Shown here piece by piece: positions 43,596-53,349 of a DNA stretch of 64,000 nt. Source of the stretch: Cherax quadricarinatus. Lineage: Eukaryota; Arthropoda; Malacostraca; Decapoda; Parastacidae. Made by a program: the position numbers and the translations under genes. The DNA is taken from assembly GCF_038502225.1 (NCBI RefSeq), contig NW_027195508.1:109501-173500 (forward strand), in the 5' to 3' direction. The notes under the pieces are model-generated. The model did not search any database. It saw only the letters and a list, made by a program, of their open reading frames with translations, and was not told the DNA's origin. Every line of letters begins with the position of its first letter. The stretch's first letter is position 1.

Positions 43596-44718
43596 TGGAA
43601 AGGAAACTGAAGGTATGGTACACAAACGCTGATGGAAAAACAAATAAGTGGGAGGAGTGGCACGAAAGAGTCAAAGAGGCATCACCGGACATCATAGCTC
43701 TCACAGAAACCAAGCCATCTTTCCAACAGGAAATGAGATCCTGAGGAAAGACAGAGGGAACAGGGGGTTGGAGGAGTGGCACTGCTGATCAAAAACCGAT
43801 GGAATTTTGATGAGCTGGAGAGAGGAGACAGTGGAGAAGAAAGTGATTACATATCGGGAACGCTTCACTCTGGAGGTCCCAAGTTGGTAATAGCAGTGAT
43901 GTATAACCCACCACAGAACAGCAGGAGGCCAAGGCAAGAGTATGACGAGAGCAATAGAGCGATGGTTGACACACTGGCTGCAGTGGACAGAAGAGTTCAT
44001 GCATGTAGGGCAAAGCTCCTGATCATGGGTGACTTTAACCACAAGGAGATCGATTGGGAGAACTTGGAGCACATGGGGGCCAAGATACATGGAGGGCTAA
44101 GATGACTGAGGTGGTACTGGAAAACTTCATGTACCAACACGTAAGGGACACTACAAGAGAGAGAGGTGAAGATGAACCAGCAAGACTGGACTTAGTATTC
44201 ACCTTGAGTAGTGCAGATATTGAGGACATCACATATGAAAGACCCCTTGGGGCCAGCGATCATGTGGTTTTAAGCTTCGAATACAAAGTAGGGCTACAAG
44301 TGGAGGGAGAAGCAGGAAGGCCAGGACGAATGAAGCCAAACTACAAGAAAGGGGACTACACAGGAATGAGGAACTTCCTGAACGGGGTTCAGTGGGACAG
44401 AGAACTGGCAGGGAAGCCAGTTAATGAGATGATGGAATATGTAGCAACAATGTGCAAGGAGCTGAGGAGAGGTTTGTACCCAAGGATAACAGGAATAATG
44501 AAAAAGCCAGGATGAGCCCATGGTTCATCCAAAGGTGCAGGGAGGCAAAAACCAAGTGTGCTAGGGAATGGAAGAATTATAGAAGGCAAAGGACCCAGGA
44601 GAATAAGGACAGCAGTCGTAGAGCCAGAAACGAATATGCACAGATAAGAAGGGAGGCCCAACGACAATATGGAAACGACATAGCAGCAAAAGCCAAATCT
44701 GACCCGAAACTGTTATAA
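43596..44718 (+). pseudogene. Endonuclease and linker of ORF2, A4
   Basis: The order is the same as in A3: LKVWYTNADG, PDIIALTETK, then a gap in place of LTDMITDAIFPTG, followed by NRWNFDELERGDSGEESDYI, GDFNHKEIDWENL, LDLVFTLSS, LGASDHVVLSFEY and the CREAKTKCAREWKN linker. Frames change at about 44095 and 44460. The catalytic histidine of SDH and the GDFNHK motif are intact. Confidence 0.85.
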
Positions 44719-44859
44719 AGCCACATCAGGAGGAAAACAACAGTCAAGGACCAGGTAATCAGGCTAAGGAAGGAAGGAGGAGAGACAAGAAATGACCGTG
44801 AAGTATGTGAGGAACTCAACAAGAGATTCAAAGAAGTGTTCACAGAGGAGACAGAAGGG

Positions 44860-46316
44860 GCTCCAGAAAGATGGAGAGGTGAGGCACACCACCAAGTGCT
44901 GGACACAGTACACACAACCGAGGAAGAAGTGAAGAGGCTTCTGAGTGAGCTAGATACCTGAAACGCAATGGGGCCGGATAACATCTCTCCATGGGTCCTG
45001 AGAGAGGGAGCAGAGGCGCTATGTGTGCCCCTAAGAACAATATTCAATACATCTATCGAAACAGGGAGATTGACTGAGGCATGGAAGATAGCAAATGTAG
45101 TTCCAATCTTTAAATAAGGAGACAGACATGAAGCAGTAAACTACAGACCAGTGTCACTGACATGTACAGTATGCAAAGTCATGGAGAAGATTATCAGGAG
45201 AAGAGTGGTGGAACACCTAGAAAGCAATGATCTCATCAACAGCAGCCAACATGGTTTCAGGGACGTGAAATCCTGTGTCACAAACCTACTGGAGTTCTAT
45301 GACATGGTGACAGCAGTAAGACAAGAGAGAGAGAGGTGGCTGGATTGCATTTTCTTGGACTGCAAGAGATTAGTGCAAAAACTGGACGACCAAGCAGGGA
45401 TAACAGGGAAGGAACTACAATGGATCAGGGAATACTTGTTAGGAAGACAGCAGCGAGTCATGGTACGTGGCGAGGTGTCAGAGTGTGCACCTGTGACCAG
45501 CTGGGTCCCACAGTGGTCAGACCTAGGACCAGTGCTGTTTCTGGTATTTGTGAACGACATGACGAAAGGAATAGACTCCGAGATGCCCCTGTTTGCAGAT
45601 GACGTGAAATTGACGAGAAGAATTCATTCGATCGAAGACCAGGAAGAACTACTAAGGGATCTGGACAGGCTGCAGATCTAGTCCAGCAATTGGCTCCTGG
45701 AGTTCAATCCCACCAAGTGCAAAGTCATGAAGATTGGGGAAGGGCAAAGAAGACCGCAGACGGAGTACAGTCTAGGGGGCCAGAGACTACAAACCTCACT
45801 CAAGGAAAAAGATCTTGGGGTGAGTATAACACCAGGCACATCTCCTGAAGTGCACATCAACCAAATAACTGCTGCAGCATATGGGCTCCTTGCAAACCTC
45901 AGAACAGCATTCCGACATCTTAATAAGGAATCGTTCAGGACCCTGTACACCGTGTACGTAAGGCCCATATTGGAGTTTGGGGCTGGTTTGGAACCCACAC
46001 CTAGCCAAGCACGTAATGAAACTAGAGAAAGTGAAAAGGTTTGCAACAAGACTAGTCCCAGAGCTAAGAGGTATGTCCTACGAGGAGAGAGGACAGGAGA
46101 GATAGGTGGGACATGATAACGACATACAAAATACTGAGAGGAATTGACAAGGTGGACAAAGACAGGATGTTCCAGAGATTGGACACAGTAACAAGGGGAC
46201 ACAGTTGGAAGTTGAAGACACAGATGAATCACAGGGATGTTAGGAAGTATTTCTTCAGCCACAGAGTAGTCACGAAGTTGAATAGTTTGGGAAGCGATGT
46301 AGTGGAGGTAAGATAA
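44860..46316 (+). pseudogene. Reverse transcriptase of A4, motif A deleted
   Basis: RT fingers are interrupted by TGA at about 44960 and TAA at about 45114. The main frame, 45151-45681, then runs CKVMEKIIRRRVVEHL, QHGFRDVKSCVTNLLEFYD and CIFLDCK, joined directly to RLVQKL. The 27 bases that encode the catalytic motif A aspartate are missing, with CAAGA at both edges in related copies. The GVPQGS loop has become WVPQWSD. FADDVKL is present. The thumb continues at 45727-46116 and the tail at 46113-46316. Confidence 0.87.
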
Positions 46317-46446
46317 ATACATAGCTTTAAGCAGAGGTATGATAAAGCTCACGGTTCAGGGAGAGTGACCTAGTAGCGATCAGTGAAGAGGCGTGGCCAT
46401 GAGCTTGGACTCGACCCCTGCAACCTCAACTAGGTGAGAACAGCTG

Positions 46447-46503
<57 letters not shown>

Positions 46504-46554
46504 ACATACACACACACACACACACACACATACACACACATACACATACACACA
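46447..46554. repeat. (AC)n/(ACAT)n between A4 and A5
   Basis: AC repeats with scattered ACAT interruptions fill the whole gap between the A4 tail and the start of the A5 fragment. Confidence 0.96.
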
Positions 46555-46813
46555 GGTCACAATTGGAAGTTGAAGACTCAGATGAATCAAAGGGATGTTA
46601 GGAAGTATTTCTTCAGTCATAGAGTAGTCAGGCCGTGGAATAGCCTAGAAAGTGATGTGGTGGAGGCAGGAACCATACATAGTTTTAAGGCGAGGTATGA
46701 TAGAGCTCATGGGGCAGGGAGAGAGAGGACCTAGTAGCAATCAGCGAAGAGGCGGGGCCAGGAGCTGTGACTCGACCCCTGCAACCACAAATAGGTGAGT
46801 ACAAATAGGTGAG
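46555..46813 (+). mobile_element. LINE family A, copy A5 (3' 0.26 kb)
   Basis: This matches the end of the A6 protein (NWKLKTQMNQRDVRKYFFSH onward) and its 3' UTR, including the duplicated AAATAGGTGAGTAC tail. (AC)n lies on both sides. The 5' junction falls where the intact element itself reads ACACATACACA. Confidence 0.9.
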
Positions 46814-46861
46814 TACACACACTCACACACATACACACACATACACATACACACACACACT

Positions 46862-46939
<78 letters not shown>

Positions 46940-46977
46940 ACATACACACACACACACACACACACATACAGGAAATC
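46814..46977. repeat. (AC)n/(ACAT)n between A5 and A6
   Basis: AC repeats with ACTC, ACCAC and ACAT interruptions. They are open in frame with A6 and would add about 50 alternating His/Thr residues. Confidence 0.96.
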
Positions 46978-48604
46978 AGAACAGGGGGGTACACCAGCAA
47001 GTGCTGGATGAGGTACATATAACCAAGGAGGAAGTGAAGAAGCTGCTATGCGAACTTGACACCTCAAAGGCGGTGGGACCAGACAACATCTCTCCGTGGG
47101 TCCTTAAAGAGGGAGCAGAGATATTGTGTGTGCCATTAACAAAGATCTTCAACACATCATTTGAAACTGGGCAACTCCCTGAGGTATGGAAGATGGCAAA
47201 TGTAGTCCCAATTTTTAAAAAGGGAGACAGACATGAGGCACTAAACTACAGACCTGTATCACTAACGTGTATAGTATGCAAGGTCATGGAGAAGATAATC
47301 AGGAGGAGAGTGGTGGAGCACCTGGAAAGAAACAAGTGTATAATTGACAACCAGCATGGTTTCAGGGAAGGAAAATCCTGTGTCACAAACCTACTAGAGT
47401 TTTATGACAAGGTGACAGAAGTAAGACAAGAGAGAGAGGGATGGATCGACTGCATTTTTTTGGACTGCAAAAAGGCCTTCGACACAGTTCCTCACAAGAG
47501 GTTACTGAAAAAGCTAGAAGATCAGGCACACATAACAGGAAAGGCACTGCAATGGATCAGAGAATACCTGACAGGGAGGCAACAACGAGTCATGGTACGT
47601 GACGAGGTGTCAGAGTGGGCGCTTGTGACAAGCGGGGTTCCACAGGGGTCAGTCCTAGGACCTGTGCTGTTCTTGGTATATGTGAACGACATAACGGAAG
47701 GGATAGACTCAGAAGTGTCCTTGTTTGCAGATGATGTGAAGTTAATGAGAAGAATCAAATCGGATGAGGATCAGGCAGGACTACAAAGAGACCTGGACAG
47801 GCTACAAGCCTGGTCCAGAAACTGGCTCCTTGAGTTTAACCCTGCCAAATGCAAAGTCATGAAGATTGGGGAAGGGCAAAGAAGACCGCAGACACAATAT
47901 AATTTAGATGGCCAAAGACTGCAAACCTCACTCAAGGAAAAAGATCTGGGGGTGAGTATAACACCGAGCATATCTCCTGAGGCGCACATAAATCAGATAA
48001 CTGCTGCAGCATACGGGCGCCTGGCAAACCTACGGATAGCGTTCCGATACCTCAATAAGGAGTCGTTCAAGACACTGTATACCATTTACGTCAGGCCCAT
48101 ACTGGAGTATGCAGCACCAGTTTGGAATCCACACCTAGTCAAGCACGTCAAGAAATTAGAGAAAGTGCAAAGGTTTGCAACAAGACTAGTCCCAGAGCTA
48201 CGGGGATTGTCGTACGAAGAAAGGTTGAGGGAAATCGGCCTGACGACACTGGAGGCCAGGAGGGTCAGGGGAGACATGATAACGACATATAAAATACTGC
48301 GCGGAATAGACACGGTGGACGAAGACAGGATGTTCCAGAGATGGGACACATACACAAGAGGTCACAATTGGAAGTTGAAGACTCAGATGAATCAAAGGGA
48401 TGTTAGGAAGTATTTCTTCAGTCATAGAGTAGTCAAGTCGTGGAATAGTCTAGAAAGTGAAGTAGTGGAGGCGGGAACCATACATAGTTTTAAGGCGAGG
48501 TATGATAAAGCTCATGGAGCAGGGAGAGAGAGGACCTAGTAGCAATCAGTGAAGAGGCGGGGCCAGGAGCTATGACTCGACCACTGCAACCACAAATAGG
48601 TGAG

Positions 48605-48606
<2 letters not shown>
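46978..48606 (+). mobile_element. LINE family A, copy A6 (intact RT, 5'-truncated)
   Basis: This is the best-preserved family A copy. It begins between endonuclease and RT and ends in CAAATAGGTGAGTACA followed by (AC)n. It is flanked by (AC)n on both sides. It is used here as the reference for lesions in other copies. Confidence 0.92.
46981..48539 (+). CDS. Complete reverse transcriptase domain, no lesions (A6)
   Basis: About 519 codons are uninterrupted, from just before RT to the natural end at 48539. Landmarks in order are LDTSKAVGPDNISPWVLK, VVPIFKKGDRHEALNYRPVS, QHGFREGKSCVTNLL, motif A (FLDCKKAFDTVPHKRL), [30 protein letters not shown] (catalytic), KDLGVSI, YVRPILEYAAPVWNPHL, YEERLREIGLTTLEARRVRGD and RKYFFSHRVVKSWNSL. 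All RT catalytic aspartates are present. The endonuclease is missing, so the copy is not autonomous. The frame is also open upstream through the (AC)n tract, with no meaningful start codon. Confidence 0.93.
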
Positions 48607-48640
<34 letters not shown>

Positions 48641-48667
48641 TAGACATACACACACACACACACACAC
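48607..48667. repeat. (AC)n at the 3' end of A6
   Basis: AC repeats with ACAT and ATAGACAT interruptions continue from the GAGTACA tail. Confidence 0.95.
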
Positions 48668-48735
48668 CCGTCAGTCTCTGTCAGTTTCCCTAAGGGAAAC
48701 CCTTAACGTCTTTCTGCTGATATATATTGAAACTT

Positions 48736-48840
48736 ATTAACAATGTTGTTAAGTCCTGGTGGACACAACATTAACAATGTTGTTAAGTCCTGGTGGACAC
48801 AACATTAACAATGTTGTTAAGTCCTGGTGGACACAACATG
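48736..48840 (+). repeat. 34-bp tandem repeat, 3 units
   Basis: Three nearly identical units start ATTAACAATGTTGTTAAGTC and contain CTGGTGGACACAAC. Confidence 0.93.
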
Positions 48841-49049
48841 AGCCTAAGTATAAAAATTTTCCTCATATATTTAATCAAAATACTAACAATAAATTGTTTA
48901 GTTTCAAATTTAACTTCAAAATATACACATCAGTGATGTTGATATATTTCGGGTTCCAGCTAGAATTATTATCTCTGGTTATATGAATAGTTTCAAGTCT
49001 TATTTCACATCAAAATTAGTAAAATTGCATCATGAGAAATTTTATAATA

Positions 49050-49500
49050 TTTTAATATTCTGTGTTACAACTCATCTCTTAGAACAAATTTCAGAGATAT
49101 CTCATAAATTATCATTAAGTAAATATATTATCAATCCCGTTAATTTTATCACCTCACCCGACGAAAATACAGTTATGTGGAAGACATATTTTTAAAAGCT
49201 TGTAACAGTGAAATTATTCTCGATTGTTTTATTAAAGGTAGGCACCAAAATATACGTATAATTCTGATTACCTACAATATGTTTCACGGAGGACGCTATA
49301 GTCGTACCATAGTCTTGAATGCAACGCATTTTGGATATTCTTGGTTGTCAGATTTTAGGGAAAAATAAAGAATTCGTCAATATTTACAAATCTGCCATAA
49401 AACGATCACCATTCGGGTATTTATTTATAGATCTTGCATTACTTATCCCAGAAACTCTCCATTTGCTAACCAATGTGTTACACGACGATTCCTAAGAAAT
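49050..49500 (+). pseudogene. Polinton-type packaging ATPase, C-terminal remnant
   Basis: Frames at 48983-49195 and 49177-49368, plus sequence to about 49500, carry the end of a FtsK/HerA-like (A32-type) packaging ATPase. Seen are IKGRHQNIRIILITYNMFH with RYSRTIVLNATHF, which matches the conserved 'N-x-S-V-I/F-I-x-Q-N-x-F-H-x-G' pattern of Polinton ATPases, then SPFGYLFIDL near 49420. The Walker A part is not visible. In the family this protein packages DNA into capsids. Frameshifts at about 49185 and 49368 make it inactive. It is followed directly by integrase. Confidence 0.65.
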
Positions 49501-50390
49501 TGTTTATCAATGGAGCGAGCAAGATTAATTGTAAAGGTTTATAAAGACGTCCAGTCAGTGGGATCATTCGGTAAAAGTTATATCGAGACTGTTCACTGAC
49601 AAAGATAAAGAGTTTCTAAATACACAAGTTCAGGATTATCTCAAGAGTAAACGTATAAAGCTGTATCACGTATTTTAGAATAAAACAAAAACCTCCATTG
49701 TAGAGAGGTTCTTGCAAACATTAAAACGTTAAATTATACAATATATGACAAGTGCCAACACATTAAATTATTCTAAAGTGATAAAGGTATTGATGGCTAC
49801 GTAATATTTAACTCCACACTCGGGGATTGGTGGTAAAACCCCATTGCAAGTGCATGTTATTACGTCATTCGATGATATAAGGAACCAATTTCACATAAAC
49901 TATAAACTTAGAAGGTCTGGGGAGAAATGTTTCAGTATGAAACTGGCTGTTGGAGACACAACAAGAGTGACTCTGAGCAGGAGTTCATCCAGGTTTAACC
50001 GAGGGCTTCAAACAAAATACAAAAGAAATATTGAAAATATATAGAATTAAGAATTCTCAACTTATAACAACATATTATTTGAATGATTTGAATGGTGAAA
50101 TGATTACAGGAGCTTTTTATCACATAGAACTGATACCAGTCTCACCATCTTGTGAATATATCATCGATGGAGTGTTGAAACGGAAAAAAAACTTAGGGGA
50201 ATTACGCATTATTTGGTATCTTATGAAAGAAACTACATTAGAAAAATTTAAGGAATTAATTACTTTACTTTCTAGCCTCCCTCGCAAGCAACGGAAAAGT
50301 TTATCGCAACAGTTTAAGAAAATGTATGTAAGTTGTATTAGTGAGAATTTTAAGAATTTGATGAAGAATAAAATATATTTAGATTAGAGC
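49500..50390 (+). pseudogene. Retroviral-type integrase of Polinton, C-terminal half
   Basis: Fragments at about 49500-49740 include FTDKDKEFLNTQVQDYLKS and, after a stop, KTSIVERFLQTLKR. These correspond to the second aspartate and the glutamate regions of a DDE integrase core. 49844-50044 carries VGDTTRVTLSRSS and FNRGLQTKYKRN, and 50031-50387 carries TYYLNDLNGEMITGAFYHIE followed by a basic, chromodomain-like EYIIDGVLKRKK. The last two are the DNA-binding tail, joined by a frameshift near 50040. The N-terminal zinc-binding part is not found. Confidence 0.68.
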
Positions 50391-50516
50391 ATTAGCTTGT
50401 AAGAAAGTTGGTTTTGTACGTTAAAAGAAATATTTGTTGAGTATCAGGGGTGGTAATCTGCTAAATATTATACTACCTCTAACAGTAAATATTATTTCAA
50501 GGCTGTTTGATAAATC

Positions 50517-50807
50517 ATGAAGGAATTCTGTCTCATACCAAGCTCAATTATGAATAGGAAACCCCTGGAGATGGTAAAATCGGGAGGTGAAGCAAACCTA
50601 GAAGTAGGTGCAGCCACGAAGCACAAGGTTAAGCGAAAGATTAAACCGAACAAGAAGTATATACATAACCTACCTGCAACTGCTTCAGTGAAACCCCAGA
50701 AAAACCCAGATATGTCAAGTTTCATGCAAATAAGAGTAGGGGAGCGAAAAGTAGAATATGTGAAATCACTGTTGGAATTACTGAAAAAGAATCCATTGAT
50801 CACTTAG
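50517..50807 (+). CDS. Small basic protein of the Polinton block, unknown function
   Basis: A 96-codon frame starts MKEFCLIPSS and is followed by a Lys/Arg-rich stretch (KHKVKRKIKPNKKYIHNL) and a leucine-rich end (KSLLELLKKNP). A 'MK-hydrophobic-LIP' start is seen in small proteins next to integrase in Polinton-type elements, which is why I keep it. The sequence continues protein-like after the stop (50815-50975), suggesting an original longer gene. Confidence 0.42.
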   Translation: MKEFCLIPSSIMNRKPLEMVKSGGEANLEVGAATKHKVKRKIKPNKKYIHNLPATASVKPQKNPDMSSFMQIRVGERKVEYVKSLLELLKKNPLIT

Positions 50808-51047
50808 TCGTAATATTAGTGAAATGTTAAATGTTTTATCCGAAAATAATGCGAATTCTGAAAGAAGAATCGACTCTGATTACTTATCAGATATTAAACA
50901 TTTATTAAATGTGTCAGGTATGCACTTCAATTTTGTCAGGAACCCCCAAGGTGCGAACTCAGTTAATGCATAAAGGAGGAGGTGGCGTAACACGAGAGGA
51001 ATCACTGTGGGTAGCATATTAGATAAGTTTAAAGGCTTCATGTTTAT

Positions 51048-51240
51048 ATGTGTTTACTTAATAGGAACTATAAGAACGATGGTGATAGGATAGCAGAAAG
51101 TATTCTATACGTTTGCAGTGATTCCAGTGTTGATTTATTTCCGAGCAATACATCATCAGATTTCGTTAATAAATTATATGATCCCATTATAATAGATAAT
51201 AAGATTGATTATGAGGTTCCTCTGGAAAGCATAATTTATC
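51048..51240 (+). pseudogene. Penton-like minor capsid protein, N-terminal remnant
   Basis: From about 51090 the frame reads ILYVCSDSSVDLFPSNTSSD, then FVNKLYDPI, YEVPLESIIYPR. This follows the N-terminal pattern of Polinton/adintovirus penton-type proteins ('S-S-x-D-x-F/Y-P-N-N-T-x-x-x-F' and 'W/Y-E-V-x-L-x-E-I-x-Y-P'). After the tyrosine-proline motif at about 51240 the sequence changes abruptly into a tandem repeat, so the rest of the protein is lost. Identification is from memory of the family. Confidence 0.58.
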
Positions 51241-52265
51241 CCAGGGAAAGCCGTCCAGAGCAACTGATATATGACAGAGAAATCCTTCCAGGGCTACGAA
51301 ATATGACAAGGCGACGGACTGTAACAGAAAATCCCGTCCAGGCCGTTGGTATATGACACTGAAACCCATCCAGGAAAACAGAATATGACAGGGAAACGTG
51401 TTGAACTTGACTAAATATGACAAGGAAACTCGTCCAGTGCGACGAAAAATGACAGAGAAACGAATCTAGAGGGACGAAATATGACAAGGAAACCCGCCAA
51501 GAGCGACGAAATATAACATAGCAACGAAATATGACATGGAAACCCATCCAAGGGGCCGAAATATTACAGTAAAATCCGTGCAGGGCGATGAAATATGACA
51601 GGGAAAGTCGTCCAGGGCGACAAAATATGACAGAGAAACCCGTCCTGGGCAACGAAATATGAAAAGGAAACCCATCCAGGGCGATGAAATTATGAAGATA
51701 AACCCGTCCAGGTCGACGAAATATAACGGGGAAACACATTAAGGGTAACTAAATATGAAAAGAAAATCCGTTCAAAGCGATGGAATATGATGGGGAAATC
51801 CGTCCAGGACAACGAAATATGACAGGAAAACCCGTCCAGCGCGACGAAATATGACAAGGAAACCCATTCAGGGCGATAAAATATGAAAGGGAAATCCGTC
51901 TGGGGAGCTCAAATATGACATGGAAACCCGTTCAGGGTGACGAAATATTACAGGGAAACCCGTTCAAGGCGATTGAATATGTCAGGGACACCCATCCAGG
52001 GAGATGGAATATAACGAGGAAACCCGTTCAGGGTGGTGGAATATAACAGGGAAACAGATCCAGGGCAATGGAATATGAGAAGGAAATATGTCCAGGGCAA
52101 TGGAATATGAGAAGGAAATATGTCCAGGGCGACGAAATTTGACAGGGGAAACCCATCTACGGCGATGAAATAAAACAGAGAAACACGTCCAGGGCGTTGA
52201 ACTATGAGAGCGAAGCCCGACCATGGCGACAAAATATGACACGGAAACACTTTCAGGGCAACGAT
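51240..52265 (+). repeat. ~33-bp degenerate minisatellite, about 31 units
   Basis: Imperfect units are built from GACGAAATATGACAGGGAAA and CCCGTCCAGGGC. Divergence between units is much higher than in the other arrays, so this array is old. The period near 33 keeps minus-strand frames open (repeating Ser/Tyr/Phe/Val-rich peptides), which are not genes. Confidence 0.92.
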
Positions 52266-53349
52266 ATGTGACAGAAAGAGAAAAAGTGAGAAAGTGTGTG
52301 TGTTCATTAGCGGAACTAATATTGTATAAATAAATAAGCGAAGATGTGAGTGAGACAAAGGGATCCGGGAAGACACTGATGTGAAAGATGTAGCAGGAAA
52401 GTTTATAGTTCCTGGAACTTTTATCATACATAAACATTGAGGAACATAAAAGAACAGCGTATAAATGTATAAGAAAGGCAGATTAGCACACACTACGGTA
52501 CAGTAAGATGCAAAAAAATACACAATAACATAAAAAAGCATAAAAAAAAAAATATTTCATTAATATTCATCAACAGTACAGTGACATGTAAATGCTGAAT
52601 AGTAACACATGAAACAGTACAGAAACACATATGAACTGTTGAGTAAGATACAGGAAAAGTACAGTAACAGACAGAACATACAGCTGCTTCGCATAATGTA
52701 AGAGACGTTGCATTTTGACCGTACACAGAATTTTGTGATATAAACAATTCACACTGACTCTGTGATTTCTTGTATATCACAGTTCATATACTGCAGCAGA
52801 CAGGTGATAACAATCTATTAAAAACAATGATGGACGAGTCCAATGAAGGTAGTGAAAAATAATGGAGACAAAATGGGAACAAGCAATGTTTTAGGCCTGT
52901 AGATAGTAACTATCCAGGAAGGATAGTTACTATCATGTCAGAGAAGAATGAATCAAAAGTGAGTTAAAGGTTTTAGCGTGATGTAGCCTCTTCAGTATAT
53001 TTGTGGGACATCACCTTCGTCACTCTGTGGGATATCACTCTCTTAACTATGTTTGTTAGACAAAATCTTCTTTCCTAGACTTTTCGGCACACTCACCTCT
53101 TTTCTTTTTCTTTGTAGAAGCGTACTATGTTTGTGGGTCATCACTCTCTTAACTATCTTTACCTAATAAATTGCTCTGTTAGTACATTCTATGTGTGAAC
53201 ATCGTGTGAACATCATGAGATCGGCCGTTGGTGCCTTAATTCCTCTGATTTTTTCCCTTCATTCCTCTGAGTTTTTTTTTCCTAAGTGTCTTATAATTGA
53301 CTTTTCTTATACATAAGAGAGGAAAGCTACCTTGTGTACACTTTGTCTT
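52266..53349. other. Unassigned AT-rich sequence with a small palindrome
   Basis: I see nothing coding. An inverted repeat lies at 52902-52934: GATAGTAACTATCC, a 5-base loop AGGAA, and the exact complement. Confidence 0.5.

Larger units (their letters stand above)
42503..46446 (+). mobile_element. CR1-like LINE family A, copy A4 (near full length)
   Basis: This is the longest family A copy (3.9 kb). An A-run follows (CT)n, then come ORF1, ORF2 with endonuclease and reverse transcriptase, and the 3' UTR ending in GGTGAGAACAGCTGAGTACA and (AC)n. It shares the RT-fingers stop with A3. Other damage includes stops in ORF1, a frameshift in the endonuclease at about 44095 and another at about 44460, and TGA for Ser at about 44958. 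An in-frame 27-bp deletion removes RT motif A at 45365. A small deletion lies at about 45980. Confidence 0.9.

Noticed and set aside
46731..47067. Cys/Val-rich frames on the minus strand
   Set aside because: These are translations of (GT)n, with no gene signal.
51236..51739. 167-codon minus-strand frame resembling a membrane protein, and others to 52541
   Set aside because: It follows the ~33-bp repeat unit over and over. The hydrophobic look comes from the unit.
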